Below, one piece after another: positions 25,936-35,307 of a stretch of DNA of 64,000 nucleotides. The position numbers and the translations under genes are program-made. Source of the DNA: Firmicutes bacterium HGW-Firmicutes-14 (GTDB lineage: Bacteria > Bacillota > Thermincolia > Thermincolales > UBA2595); contig PHAB01000016.1 in NCBI GenBank assembly GCA_002840275.1, positions 1-64,000 of the forward strand, in the 5' to 3' direction. Below the pieces are notes generated by a model. That model worked only from the letters and a program-made list of their open reading frames with translations. It did not search any database and had not been told where the DNA came from. Position 1 is the stretch's first letter, and the number at the start of each line of letters is the position of its first letter.

Positions 25936-26140
25936 CTAAAGAACCGGACCTTTTCCCACGACAAACCTGCCCTTGAAATACTTCTCCCTGATTTCCTTTG
26001 CCTCTTCCGCCCATTTTTCCAGACCGGCGCCCGTACACCCCTGCCAGGTATTCTCTCATTTTTCCGGTGATATTGTCTTCATAAACCTCACAGTTAAAAC
26101 AATCAATCCCGCATGGTGATGCCAGTTCTTTTGTATTCAT
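25936..26140 (-). pseudogene. DUF3795-type Cys-rich protein, frameshifted
   Basis: The ATG at 26140 begins ASPCGIDCFNCEVYEDNI, the CxxxCxxC pattern of DUF3795 proteins. After MREYLAG the open frame degenerates into Arg/Gly-rich sequence. Removing one G from the GGGG run (plus-strand C at 26038-26041) restores CTGAGLEKWAEEAKEIREKY and a stop at 25936. The single-base shift may be an assembly error or a true inactivating mutation. DUF3795 proteins are probably zinc- or Fe-S-binding, of unknown function. The uncorrected frame runs on to 25922. Confidence 0.7.
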
Positions 26141-26157
26141 GGTCTGTCCCCCCCTAT

Positions 26158-26409
26158 TTATTTTTCGGGTTTATATAACTCTAAAACAAAACCTATTTCC
26201 TTTTTTACCTTTTCATAGGGAATATCCTCATCGAACAGGATTATTCGTTGGATAAGGTTCTCAATGATTCCCAAGACCACTTCAGTAAATATATACAGCA
26301 TCTCTTCCTGCCCGCAGATCCGGGAGAGGATTTTCCTGTTTCTCTCGTGCCTCCCTTCCTCCCAAGCCGGAATTAATCCCAACCCGGTTTTTTTCTGCAG
26401 GTAATACAC
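26158..26409 (-). CDS. Hypothetical protein, possibly the C-terminal remnant of a TetR-type regulator
   Basis: 83 residues. The C-terminal half (EVVLGIIENLIQRIILFDED, YEKVKKEIGFVLELYKP) resembles the end helices of TetR-family ligand domains, but no HTH is present and element G occupies the place where an N-terminus should lie. A TTGACA box (26422-26427 on the minus strand is approximate) and an ATGATA...TATCAT palindrome lie just upstream. It could be a truncated gene or a chance ORF. Confidence 0.35.
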   Translation of the reverse strand: MYYLQKKTGLGLIPAWEEGRHERNRKILSRICGQEEMLYIFTEVVLGIIENLIQRIILFDEDIPYEKVKKEIGFVLELYKPEK

Positions 26410-26470
26410 TGTTTTCAGACTTTGTCAAATGATACCTCTTTTATCATATAATTATTAAGCGGTTTTTATC

Positions 26471-26583
26471 CGATAGCTAACCGCCGCTAAGACTCCCACC
26501 TCGTCAGGTGGAAGATAAGCGGCGCTAAGCTCCTGGATAACGATTTCTAAGCGTCAGATGGAGTCCAAACTCCACCTGACGCC
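26471..26583. repeat. Two-hairpin intergenic element G (covarying copy at 39325-39436)
   Basis: About 113 bp containing two hairpins. Stem 1 pairs CGCCGCT (26482-26488) with AGCGGCG (26518-26524) and encloses CCACCT/AGGTGG. Stem 2 pairs GCGTCAG (26551-26557) with CTGACGC (26576-26582) and encloses TGGAGT/ACTCCA. The linkers CTAAGACTCC, GATAAG and GCTAAGCTCCTGGATAA are conserved in the second copy, whose stems differ by compensating changes. It may be a structured RNA or a PATE/IS200-IS605-derived palindromic element. Confidence 0.8.
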
Positions 26584-26619
26584 AAGAACTCTGTTGATAT
26601 AGAAGAGGAGTGCGGAAAA

Positions 26620-28071
26620 ATGGTTCTCAATCTAAAGAATGTCTTAACCTGTTTTGAGCGGTACGTCAAAAAAGCCATGCGGGAATGGCGTGTTCCCGGC
26701 ATGGCGGTATCAGTAGTTAAAGAAGACAGGTTAATTTATGCCAGGGGCTTTGGAGTAAAAAAACTGGGCAGCAGTTCCCGGGTTAACGAGAAAACGGTCT
26801 TCCAGATAGGTTCTGTTTCCAAATCTTTTACGGCAGCCCTTGTGTCAAAGCTGGTAGATGAAGGAAGATTTGGCTGGAAAGACAGAGTTAAAGACTACCT
26901 GCCGGAGTTCAGACTTTATGATCCACCAGCTACCGGCGACTTCAGGGTGGAAGACCTTATGTCCCAGCGCAGCGGCCTTCCCCCGCATTCAGGACGTTTA
27001 TTGCCCCACCTGGGTTTTAGTAGGAAATATATTATAAATAACCTTCACCTCATAAAGCCTTCAAGCAGTTTCCGGAGTGAATATAGCTACCAAAACAACC
27101 TGTTTCTTGCCGCTGCGGACCTGGTGGAAAAACAGACAGGAAAAAGCTGGGAGCAAAACTTGTTGGAAAAGTTCCTGATACCTCTGAATATGGTTAGCAC
27201 CACCGCTACCCTCAAAGCTTACAGGAGTTTACCCAACACCGCCCACGGGCACTATTATGCAAGGTCCGGCCCGGAAGACCCGGTAACTGCTCTATCAAAG
27301 AACTGGCCTTATTATTACTGGGTATACACCATTGCCCCGGCCGGAGGAATTAATTCAAATGTCATTGATATATCCAGGTGGGTGATACTCCATCTCCGAG
27401 AAGGGGTTTTTGACAAAAAGCGCCTGGTAAGCACAAGAAATATAAAATTTCTGCAAGCTCCAATGATTGATGCGGGGCTGGGACCGTGGGGAGAAACGAG
27501 GCGCTACTGCCAGGGCTGGATTCGCTCGGAATACTATCCCTATCCTATACTGTGGCATAATGGCGGAACATCCGGGATGAAAAGTATTGTTGCCATGGTT
27601 CCGGAAGCAGGTATAGGTATTACGGTCCTGTGCAACCTGAGTGGTGTGCTCTTCCCCGAAGCAATCAGCCGGTATTGGCTTGACCTTTGGTTCGGAAAAA
27701 CGCCACATGACTGGAGTGGCGACCTTCTCAGAGTACAAAAAGCCGAAACCCGGCGTCTGGAGGAACCCCCTGCTCCATATACCCCGCCCCGTCCACTGAG
27801 GTATTATTCCGGCACTTATTATAACAGCCTTTACGGGCTGCTAACCGTTGTCAGCCATAGTGGCTCTCTTGTTCTGGTGATGGGTCGCAAAAAGATCAGG
27901 AAGAAGTTGGCACTCTGGGGAGGTGATACCTTTGTCCTCCACTGGCCCGGGGTCATTAACGAAGGAGCTGGGGTTCAGTTCTATGGCGGCAGGTCCGGCA
28001 TTGTGGAGTCCGTTGAAATTGAGGGAATGAATGACGATTTGACCGGTGTCTTCACCAAAGTCCGGCTTTAA
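26620..28071 (+). CDS. Serine hydrolase of the beta-lactamase class C / penicillin-binding protein family
   Basis: 483 residues. The catalytic Ser-Lys motif is SVSK in FQIGSVSKSFTAALV (about residues 61-75), and the Tyr motif region is SEYSYQNNLFLAA (about 148-160). The late HNGGTSGM (about 308-315) takes the place of the KTG box. A C-terminal extension of about 100 residues forms a lipocalin-like domain (PLRYYSGTYYNSLYGLLTVV). No signal peptide is seen, so it may act in the cytoplasm on esters or D-amino-acid peptides. Family members are often annotated as beta-lactamases without being so. It directly follows element G. Confidence 0.88.
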   Translation: MVLNLKNVLTCFERYVKKAMREWRVPGMAVSVVKEDRLIYARGFGVKKLGSSSRVNEKTVFQIGSVSKSFTAALVSKLVDEGRFGWKDRVKDYLPEFRLYDPPATGDFRVEDLMSQRSGLPPHSGRLLPHLGFSRKYIINNLHLIKPSSSFRSEYSYQNNLFLAAADLVEKQTGKSWEQNLLEKFLIPLNMVSTTATLKAYRSLPNTAHGHYYARSGPEDPVTALSKNWPYYYWVYTIAPAGGINSNVIDISRWVILHLREGVFDKKRLVSTRNIKFLQAPMIDAGLGPWGETRRYCQGWIRSEYYPYPILWHNGGTSGMKSIVAMVPEAGIGITVLCNLSGVLFPEAISRYWLDLWFGKTPHDWSGDLLRVQKAETRRLEEPPAPYTPPRPLRYYSGTYYNSLYGLLTVVSHSGSLVLVMGRKKIRKKLALWGGDTFVLHWPGVINEGAGVQFYGGRSGIVESVEIEGMNDDLTGVFTKVRL

Positions 28072-28250
28072 TCCTACTTAATTCTTTCCTATAAAATTCA
28101 CAACAAAAACATATTTTGGGGTATACCTGTCAATTTGTTATATTCTTATATTTCTCATTTTTACATTATTATACATAATGCGAGAAATTTCTGCAAAGGA
28201 TAAATGCTCCTGCATAGCGAAGAAAATTTGTGAAAGGAGTGTAAAAAAAT

Positions 28251-29222
28251 ATGAACTATGCCAAACTCGCATGTGTGGCCACATGCCTGTTGATATTTGC
28301 GCTGTTAAATACTGTCTCCGCCAGTGAAGCCCCTTTTAAAGACGTTCCCGAGACCCACTGGGCGTACGGCTCTATTCAGTTACTGGTCAAAGCAGGTATT
28401 ATCAAGGGTTTTCCCGATAACACCTTCAGACCGGACCTCCCTGTAACCAGGGAACAGTTTGCGGTGGTTATAGTTAAAGCCCTAAATCTCCCCTTAAACG
28501 ATAAGGCCTCACAGACTTTTTCCGACATTGCTCCGGACCACTGGTCATTCCAATACATCGATGCCACGAAGTGGTTTATACCAACCCCCTCTGACCCCAA
28601 GGGCCCTTTCAATTTTAACCCGAATCGGGCAATAACCCGGGAAGAGGTTGCCGAGGCAGCAGCTAGGGCCCTGGATTTAAATAAAGGTCCCAAACCCGGG
28701 GAAAATTACCTGGCTGAAAAGTTTACTGATTATGAGAGTATCGCTCCTGAGTTCAGGGAAAATACAGCATTGGCAGTCTACTACGGGATTCTGGCCGGAA
28801 ACCCTGACGGCAGTTTTCATGGCAAGGTCAGCCTGACAAGGGCGGAAATGTCGGTGGTGACAGACAATATCCTCAAGAAAAGGGCCGCTATAAAAGAAGG
28901 TCTGAAACCGCTGCATAAACCCTGGACGATAGAGTTTGTAAACTTCGAAAGGCCTGATAACGATATGGTCAAAAATTACCCCGATTATAATAAAATACAG
29001 GCATTCCACGGCACGGTTAAATCAAAAGTGTACGGCTATCATAATTCCCACCTGGTGGTGGAAAACAAAAAAACGGAAAGTGACGGAAATAAAATTACTG
29101 TTGATAAAAAGACAGTTCATGCTTACATATACGAAAAAGACATGGACCTGTTTTCACCGGGAGATATCCTAACATTAAATTATGACCGGGACAACAACAT
29201 TACCTCATATCTCATTCAGTGA
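28251..29222 (+). CDS. S-layer homology (SLH) domain protein
   Basis: 323 residues. A signal peptide (LACVATCLLIFALLNTVSASEA) is followed by three SLH repeats: FKDVPETHWAYGSIQLLVKA / GIIKGFPDNTFRPDLPVTRE, then FSDIAPDHWSFQYIDAT, and ILAGNPDGSFHGKVSLTRAE. An external C-terminal domain of about 100 residues (FVNFERPDNDMVKNYPDYNK) follows. SLH domains bind pyruvylated cell-wall polymer, so the protein is surface-anchored. The start has GAAAGGAG nine or ten nt upstream. It is monocistronic with its own terminator. Confidence 0.92.
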   Translation: MNYAKLACVATCLLIFALLNTVSASEAPFKDVPETHWAYGSIQLLVKAGIIKGFPDNTFRPDLPVTREQFAVVIVKALNLPLNDKASQTFSDIAPDHWSFQYIDATKWFIPTPSDPKGPFNFNPNRAITREEVAEAAARALDLNKGPKPGENYLAEKFTDYESIAPEFRENTALAVYYGILAGNPDGSFHGKVSLTRAEMSVVTDNILKKRAAIKEGLKPLHKPWTIEFVNFERPDNDMVKNYPDYNKIQAFHGTVKSKVYGYHNSHLVVENKKTESDGNKITVDKKTVHAYIYEKDMDLFSPGDILTLNYDRDNNITSYLIQ

Positions 29223-29226
29223 ATAA

Positions 29227-29245
29227 AAAAAGTGCACCACTTTTT
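29227..29245 (+). terminator. Terminator of the SLH protein gene
   Basis: AAAAAGTG (29227-29234) pairs with CACTTTTT (29238-29245) around a 3-nt loop, 5 bp after the stop codon. The stem ends in a T-run. Confidence 0.75.
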
Positions 29246-29329
29246 GCGTGAGGCACAGTATCGGCATAGTGAATAAAGAATAAGTATTTTCCTCTTATGC
29301 ATACCCAATCTTCCCCTTTTAATTTCTTG

Positions 29330-29743
29330 CTACAGGTCAAAGTCACCAGCAGCTTCAGGTTGATAGAGAAGGTTTACCACTTCCAACCGGACTATGCCAC
29401 CAGGCACCGGCCAATGAATGATATCACCCAGACGATAACCAAGAATTGCTGTCCCTACTGGGGCCAATATAGAAATTTTATCGGCACTTAAGTCTGCGTC
29501 AGTTGGGTAAACAAGCGAATAAATCATTTCTTCCCCGGAATCTAAATCCTTCAATACAACTTTTGAATTCATAGTAATAACATCATTAGGAATTTTCTCG
29601 GAAGAAACTACTTGTGCCCGGTTCAGTTCATGTTCAAGGTTCAAAAGGTATTCTTTATGACCTGCCTCAAACTCTTTAGCTTCATCAATAAGTTTCTGCA
29701 GTCTTTTTTTGTCAACCTCTGTAATATAAATATTTCTTGACAA
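29330..29743 (-). CDS. GreA/GreB-family (Rnk-like) transcription factor
   Basis: 137 residues. An N-terminal coiled-coil segment (KRLQKLIDEAKEFEAGHKEY, then LNLEHELNRAQVV) is shorter than in true GreA. The C-terminal FKBP-like domain is well preserved: VVLKDLDSGEEMIYSLVYPT, ISILAPVGTAILGYRLGDII and VPGGIVRLEVV. The loop acidic residues that define GreA cleavage activity are not evident at the tip, so it may act like Rnk, which binds the RNA-polymerase secondary channel region without promoting cleavage. It is a single gene next to the defence-like island and looks native by base composition. Confidence 0.85.
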   Translation of the reverse strand: MSRNIYITEVDKKRLQKLIDEAKEFEAGHKEYLLNLEHELNRAQVVSSEKIPNDVITMNSKVVLKDLDSGEEMIYSLVYPTDADLSADKISILAPVGTAILGYRLGDIIHWPVPGGIVRLEVVNLLYQPEAAGDFDL

Positions 29744-29960
29744 AGCAATCTACCTTTCTTAATCACTATATTGTTAAAGCATGCAAGTGAATTGTGATGG
29801 ATAATTCTAGTTAATTATAATTTATTTTTACTTTTATGTAAAGACAGAGACGGATCACGATGGTGTGCACAAATAAATTATTTCGGTTTGTTAATTTGAA
29901 CCAGTATCCATATTTCACTGTGGCCACACCTATATAATAATCAAGTGATTATTAAGTTTT

Positions 29961-29989
29961 AAAACCGTCCCCTAATTGGTAACGGTTTT
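29961..29989. terminator. Terminator at the 3' end of the sce7726-sce7725-RES island
   Basis: AAAACCGT (29961-29968) pairs with ACGGTTTT (29982-29989), with a T-run beyond on the plus strand and a weaker one (TTTTAAAACTT) on the minus strand. It marks the left end of the AT-rich island. Confidence 0.6.
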
Positions 29990-30010
29990 TTCTTTCGTTC
30001 ACCTGTTAAA

Positions 30011-31082
30011 TTACTTTACTTTGTCAAATTCATATTTCAATTCCCGAATATCATAAACATCCACATTAGTACATTCAAAAAATCTTTCCTCAAAAATTGC
30101 AAGATTATAGCCACCTATATTCATCGTGCTTTTGTATTCTATACCCGCAAATCCTCTACTTTTAATAAAATCACTAATATATTGGGTAGGCAGATAATCA
30201 AGCGTGCTATCGTGTCTACGCATAGGTTTTGCAATGTCAAAGCCTATTTTCTGTAAGTGTTTTTTATTTACGGCATGAACAGTATTATCGGCCACCCAGA
30301 AAGGGCTGATCTGATCCACAATCGTCAGATTGACTACTTCTATATCTTCTCTGAGAACAAATTTTCCCATTGCTACATAATCATAAACCCCCGCTCTAAT
30401 TTCATTAAGAGCTGTTTTATCGGTATCGGAAAGATATAGGCAACTTATTCCTGTAGGATTAGCTCGTCCAGCAGTAGCATATCCCCGCGGAGGCGCACCC
30501 ATCTGGTCAATAGGAAAACCTGTATCATCGTGGCAAATTCTTGCTCTGTAGAATGTAGTCCCAATCTTATATATTTTTTTGAATATCGTTACAGAAGGAA
30601 AAAAGCACTTCTTTATTTATGTAATCTGTATGAAAACGATTTTTAGTTTTTATCCCTTCAACAAAATCTTCCCATTCATAGTTTTTCATTATCGAATGCT
30701 CTTCGAGATAATCTTTTCGGTTTAATTCCATGATTCCAATAGGTGCATCAAATATTTCCGGATGTTCTTGATATTTCTCGTGGCAAATACCAGTAATTGC
30801 TCTATATGCTAAATCGGCATCAATGCAAAAAATATTCCATCGCCCGCATAGTTCATGTTTTAAAAGATTTACATTCTCAGGGGGATAATCAGGGGGCAAA
30901 TCGCCAGAGGCAGTATAAAGGTTTAATAAATCGTCGAACATATCTGCCAATTCATTGTTTATCTCTGTATTATAAATATATACATTGTTTTTTCCGCACA
31001 GTTCACATTTGCCCAGCTGATTTAAACTTTTAATGACAGCTTTAATTTCTATATCTATAAAGCACTTTTCACAACATATCAT
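30011..31082 (-). pseudogene. HEPN-associated/RES-domain protein (probable NAD+-degrading toxin) split by a one-base frameshift
   Basis: The ATG at 31082 starts an N-terminal domain with CEKC and CELCGKN zinc-type motifs and a helical region (WEDFVEGIKTKNRFHTDYIN), like the HEPN/RES N-terminal domain. That frame stops at 30567. In another frame a RES domain follows immediately with no start codon of its own: IYKIGTTFYRARICHDD, GRANPTGISCLYLS, TALNEIRAG and EYKSTMNIGGYNLAIFE. These give the conserved Arg, Glu and Ser of RES NAD+ phosphorylases. Changing the run of seven A (plus-strand T at 30574-30580) to six joins both parts as DIQKIYKIGTTF, a protein of about 355 residues. The start overlaps the sce7725 stop codon. 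Error, mutation or phase variation are all possible. Confidence 0.85.
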
Positions 31083-31083
31083 C

Positions 31084-32019
31084 CTATTCTACCCCATCAA
31101 GATATTGTCCAACCAGCTCAATGTGGTGCATCATAGAAAGCTTTTTTACCGTTCCTAACCCTGGGTATGTTTCATTTTTAAAATGTATTAAAAGTCCTTT
31201 CAAGCCAAGTGTATCCATTTCGTGTGCCATATCCCAATCGTTTAACTTTTCTAAAGCCTCGTAAAATTTTCCAGCTGGGTTTGTAATGTCTTCATTAGAG
31301 TCAGAAACAAAGTGCTTAACACGCAAACTCTTGTCTTCAGAAAAATAAACAATGTGTAACGCTACTGCGTAGGGTGCAAAACCGGATTCAAAAAAATTAT
31401 CTCCGACAATGGAGTAGTCTGAAAAACCAATAAAACCGTCATCCTTATAAAATAAATGGTCATCTGAGAAAGGCTCATCATCAAGTCTTGCATAATCGAT
31501 ATTTCGATTTTGTTTTTCGAATTTATCATCAAGTAAAACCCTGTTTCTTTTAATTTTACGTCTAAAAACACTTTCATCTGGGATTAGTGTATAACGTGGA
31601 AGGATGGAAGAAAATTCTTCGGAATATAATTCGACATAATCACGGTTATTAGTTATAATCAATAAATCCTTTTTATGAAAGCCTTGTGCTTCTGTCTGCT
31701 TAAGTTCCGATTTAGAGTGTTTATTTAAGATATGAGCTTTTATAATCAACTTATTTTTCAGTAATTCTTCATATTTCTGCTTAAATCCGTTTTTCTTTTC
31801 ATCTTCTAAATCCTTAGAAAAAGATCCTACCTGTGGATTATGAATGACGGCTATTTTTTTCCGATTATGTACAAAAGATTTTAAAGTTTTAATAAATGTC
31901 GATGAAAGTTTTACTGGCTCAATTATCGGTATAATATGCTTTCCAAGGCAGGCAGCTTCCACCAACTCGCATAAGGCAAGTAACTCATATTGTCTTCCTC
32001 GCAAAAAGGGGAGATACAT
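31084..32019 (-). CDS. sce7725 family protein
   Basis: About 311 residues. The N-terminal MYLPFLRGRQYELLALCEL and LGKHIIPIIEPVKLS are typical of sce7725 proteins, which I recall as being encoded next to sce7726 in genomic islands. A TIM-barrel-like alternation of strands and helices continues through DYARLDDEPFSDDHLFYKDD and GFSDYSIVGDNFFESGFAPY. No catalytic motif is certain. The start ATG 32019 is chosen because GGAGG lies 8 nt upstream. It begins 4 bp after the sce7726 gene and is coupled to the RES-domain gene (TAGGATG). I infer one functional module, probably anti-phage. Confidence 0.8.
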   Translation of the reverse strand: MYLPFLRGRQYELLALCELVEAACLGKHIIPIIEPVKLSSTFIKTLKSFVHNRKKIAVIHNPQVGSFSKDLEDEKKNGFKQKYEELLKNKLIIKAHILNKHSKSELKQTEAQGFHKKDLLIITNNRDYVELYSEEFSSILPRYTLIPDESVFRRKIKRNRVLLDDKFEKQNRNIDYARLDDEPFSDDHLFYKDDGFIGFSDYSIVGDNFFESGFAPYAVALHIVYFSEDKSLRVKHFVSDSNEDITNPAGKFYEALEKLNDWDMAHEMDTLGLKGLLIHFKNETYPGLGTVKKLSMMHHIELVGQYLDGVE

Positions 32020-32023
32020 AAAA

Positions 32024-32875
32024 CTAACCTCCAAATTTTTTGTTTAAAAAAATATTTAATCGCTCATAATCTGATTTTTTATATTTTGAAAAATAAGCTA
32101 AAAATTTCAATTCATAAGGTACATGTTTAAATTCCTCGATTTCTATGGTGGCTCTCTTTTTTAATTCCTCTAACATATCCTGATAAACTATTTCAATATC
32201 AATATTCTTGAAGAGTTGGTAACAATGATTATAATGATTGACTTGCGATACTGCGGGAAGCTCTCCGTAATGGGTCTTTATGATATTTTCGAATTCTCGT
32301 TTCCTTAAAATCTTAAACATCACGTTTGAATCTAAGTTGGAATTGTCCCTAATGGGTTCTTTTCTAGGGCTAAGTCTCTTACGTTTCGTCAAAATATAAA
32401 TACCAACAGGGCTATCCTTCAGCAATTCCTCTATCTTCTTAAAATTCTCCTCACAGGTGACCACACATACATGGTCAAAAGCTTTATAGTAATCGTTTAA
32501 TTGGCTTTCTAAACGATCAAAACTGTCCAATTCTGTTTTTATTTCATAAACAACTGCTATTCCATTTATTAATATAAAGTCAGCTTTTGATTTGCTAATT
32601 GGGATTTCGGTTAAAGCCGTAGTCCTTTTTAAACTATGTTTAGAAATTAATAATTTATTAAGCAAAGTATTTTTATAAACATACTCGTTTCGATAGCTAT
32701 GTGTCATTATTCCGTATATTTCGCTTATCAGGGTTCGGTTGTTTTTTGTCTTAATATCATCTATATATCGCTTAATGACTTGACAGTATGTGCCATTAAA
32801 TTGCTCTGTAAGCAAATCTGTAAATGTATTGCGGGTGAAAACTCGATTCAAAATAATATTATTACTTGAATTCAT
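32024..32875 (-). CDS. sce7726 family protein, PD-(D/E)xK-like nuclease
   Basis: 283 residues starting at ATG 32875 after AGAGGGGTG. Residues 88-116 carry a PD-(D/E)xK-type core: Asp99 in KSKADFILINGIAVVYEIKT, Glu111-Ile-Lys113, followed by a Gln/Tyr-containing helix (SQLNDYYKAFDHVCVV). The N-terminal helical part (FTDLLTEQFNGTYCQVIKRY) may bind DNA or a partner. The function of sce7726 proteins has not been described as far as I know. As first gene of the AT-rich cassette, ahead of sce7725 and the RES toxin-like gene, it is probably the nuclease or sensor component (inference). Confidence 0.82.
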   Translation of the reverse strand: MNSSNNIILNRVFTRNTFTDLLTEQFNGTYCQVIKRYIDDIKTKNNRTLISEIYGIMTHSYRNEYVYKNTLLNKLLISKHSLKRTTALTEIPISKSKADFILINGIAVVYEIKTELDSFDRLESQLNDYYKAFDHVCVVTCEENFKKIEELLKDSPVGIYILTKRKRLSPRKEPIRDNSNLDSNVMFKILRKREFENIIKTHYGELPAVSQVNHYNHCYQLFKNIDIEIVYQDMLEELKKRATIEIEEFKHVPYELKFLAYFSKYKKSDYERLNIFLNKKFGG

Positions 32876-33145
32876 TTTGTCACCCCTCTTAAACATACTT
32901 ATACAAGTTTATTGTACCACAGTCCCAATTTTTTGAAAATTATTTTATGTAAATCAGAAGCGGCAATCTTATTTTTTCCTCTATCTATTGGTTCCGAGAA
33001 TAATAGGTGTTCATTGTCAAATTTTCATTTTTACATTTGAAACCCAATTTCAGTTCGCCATTTAATATTCCTAGATATTTTTTAAACATATAAGCTATAT
33101 CATTATGGGCATCCTATTAGAAATTATAACTAGGAGGTGATCCCA

Positions 33146-35197
33146 ATGAAACTCACAGAGACACCCAATAGACTGATAAACGAAAAATCGCCCTATCTTC
33201 TCCAGCACGCCCATAACCCCGTAGACTGGTATCCCTGGGGTGATGAAGCTTTTGCAAAAGCCAATAAAGAAGACAAGCCCGTATTCCTCTCTATTGGCTA
33301 TAGCACTTGTCACTGGTGTCATGTGATGGAACGCGAATCCTTTGAGGATGAAGAGGTTGCAAAAGTATTAAATGACGATTATGTCTCTATCAAAGTAGAC
33401 CGGGAAGAACGGCCTGACATCGATGCTATCTACATGTCTGTGTGCCAGGCTATGACCGGGCACGGCGGCTGGCCGCTGACCGTACTCATGACCCCGGATA
33501 AAAAGCCCTTTTTTGCCGGGACATATTTCCCCAAACACAGCGCCCGTGGAATGCCGGGGTTAATGGACATCCTTGAACAGGTCGCCCAACTATGGAAAAC
33601 TAAAAAGGATGAACTGGTACAATCAGGTGACAAGATAACCGAGGCTGTGGCCCATTCGATGTTTGCCCATAAAGAGGGGATTGTCACCGAAGATACGATA
33701 CACGCAGCTTTCAGGTATTACGACGATTCTTTCGACCCTATGTACGGAGGTTTTGGGCGGGCCCCCAAGTTCCCGACACCCCATAACCTCATGTTCCTTC
33801 TAAGGTACTGGAAGATGACAGGTGACAAAGCTGCAGTGGAAATGGTGGAAAAGACGCTGGAATCTATGTACCGGGGAGGTATATATGACCACATCGGTTT
33901 TGGTTTCGCCAGGTATTCGGTAGACCCGAAATGGCTGGTGCCCCATTTTGAAAAAATGTTATATGATAATTCACTTTTGGCTTTTGCTTACCTGGAAGCG
34001 TACCAGGCCACAGACAAACCGTTCTACAGCAGGGTGGCTGAAGAAATCTTTACTTATGTTTTAAGGGATATGACATCTCCTGAAGGAGCCTTCTATTCCG
34101 CGGAAGATGCCGATTCCGAAGGTGAGGAAGGAAGATTTTATGTCTGGTCACCGGAAGAGGTGTCAGATGTTTTAGGGGAGCAAAAGGGGGCCAGGTTTTG
34201 CAGGGACTATGACATAACTCCTGGCGGCAACTTCGAGGGTAAAAGCATTCCCAACCTGATTGAAACAGGGATAGCCGGTGACTATGCCGAAGAAAAACAC
34301 CTGCTCTTTATCAGGAGAGAAGCCAGGGTACACCCATTTAAAGACGATAAAATCCTGACTTCCTGGAACGGCCTGATGATTGCCGCCCTGGCCTTTGGCT
34401 CCAGGGTCCTTGGGGACAGCAAAAACAATAGACCTCAATACCTGACAGCCGCCGAAAAAGCCGCCGGGTTTATCCTGGAAAACATGAGGCGGCCGGAAGA
34501 CGGCAGGCTCATGGCCCGGTACAGGGATGGGGAATCAGCCATACCTGCCTATGCAGAAGATTACGCTTTTTTTATATGGGGGTTGCTTGAATTGTTTCAG
34601 GCATCTTTTAAGGCCGAATACCTTGAAACAGCCCTTGAACTGAACAGGGATCTAATAAAGTTTTTCTGGGATGACAAACAGGGAGGGTTTTTCCTTTACG
34701 GTTCTGATGCTGAAAACCTGATTGCACGGCCGAAAGAGATATATGACGGGGCTGTGCCTTCCGGCAATTCAGCGGCAGCCCTTAACTTCCTGCGCCTGGC
34801 CAGGTTAACCGGTGACAGTTCTCTGGAGGATAAAGCCCGGACCCTTCTTAAAACTTTTGGTGGCTCGGTAAGTGAAGCACCCGCCGGCTACTCCTTCTTT
34901 CTTATTTCAGCCTGGTTTGACCTGTTCCCCGCAATAGATGTCATCATAACAGGGGACCCGGATTCCGGACAAACCCCTGAAATGATCCTGACAGTCAACA
35001 GCGGTTTTGCCCCGGAGATGCTGCTGACTGTCAGGAGACCCGGGACGGAAGGCGATAAATTGGCAGAATTGATTCCTTCCCTGAAGGAAAGAGGGTCTGC
35101 AGATGGGCAACCTGCCGCTTTTGTATGCAAAAATTTCGCCTGTATGCCACCTGTAAACGATGCAGATAAACTTGCCGAAATCCTGTGGGGAAATTGA
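33146..35197 (+). CDS. DUF255 thioredoxin-fold / six-hairpin glycosidase-like protein (YyaL/SPATA20 family)
   Basis: About 683 residues. The N-terminal thioredoxin-like domain has [19 protein letters not shown] and the CxxC site [17 protein letters not shown] (about residues 51-67). The C-terminal (alpha/alpha)6 domain includes [34 protein letters not shown] and [16 protein letters not shown]. Length fits the family (about 680). The ATG at 33146 follows a textbook AGGAGGTGATCC. The biochemical role of YyaL/SPATA20 proteins is unknown and may involve redox or folding. It sits alone, beside the island. Confidence 0.93.
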   Translation: MKLTETPNRLINEKSPYLLQHAHNPVDWYPWGDEAFAKANKEDKPVFLSIGYSTCHWCHVMERESFEDEEVAKVLNDDYVSIKVDREERPDIDAIYMSVCQAMTGHGGWPLTVLMTPDKKPFFAGTYFPKHSARGMPGLMDILEQVAQLWKTKKDELVQSGDKITEAVAHSMFAHKEGIVTEDTIHAAFRYYDDSFDPMYGGFGRAPKFPTPHNLMFLLRYWKMTGDKAAVEMVEKTLESMYRGGIYDHIGFGFARYSVDPKWLVPHFEKMLYDNSLLAFAYLEAYQATDKPFYSRVAEEIFTYVLRDMTSPEGAFYSAEDADSEGEEGRFYVWSPEEVSDVLGEQKGARFCRDYDITPGGNFEGKSIPNLIETGIAGDYAEEKHLLFIRREARVHPFKDDKILTSWNGLMIAALAFGSRVLGDSKNNRPQYLTAAEKAAGFILENMRRPEDGRLMARYRDGESAIPAYAEDYAFFIWGLLELFQASFKAEYLETALELNRDLIKFFWDDKQGGFFLYGSDAENLIARPKEIYDGAVPSGNSAAALNFLRLARLTGDSSLEDKARTLLKTFGGSVSEAPAGYSFFLISAWFDLFPAIDVIITGDPDSGQTPEMILTVNSGFAPEMLLTVRRPGTEGDKLAELIPSLKERGSADGQPAAFVCKNFACMPPVNDADKLAEILWGN

Positions 35198-35206
35198 ATT
35201 TACGTA

Positions 35207-35294
35207 ACGGGACATAAAGCCAGCACGGGGCAAATGATTCCTCCGCTCCGGAAAACATCTGCCCCGTGCTGGGATTATTTTATCCTTCGTCCCG
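35207..35294 (+). terminator. Nested hairpin terminator after the DUF255 gene (element D)
   Basis: An inner perfect stem, CCAGCACGGGGCA (35220-35232) with TGCCCCGTGCTGG (35260-35272), is enclosed by ACGGGAC (35207-35213) and GTCCCGT (about 35289-35295). A T-rich stretch follows the inner stem. It separates convergent genes. The loop contains GATTCCTCCGCTCCGGAA, reminiscent of the outer loops of elements A-C. Confidence 0.75.
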
Positions 35295-35307
35295 TACAAC
35301 CGTTCTC

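Noticed and set aside
26620-28071. Beta-lactamase antibiotic resistance gene paired with BlaI/M56 at 42-43 kb
   Set aside because: The hydrolase lacks a signal peptide and a proper KTG box, lies 14 kb away, and the M56 protein has no penicillin-sensor domain.
30567-30600. Programmed -1 frameshift at the A7 run in the RES gene
   Set aside because: The RES frame is +1 (or -2) relative to the first frame, so ordinary -1 slippage on A7 gives the wrong frame.
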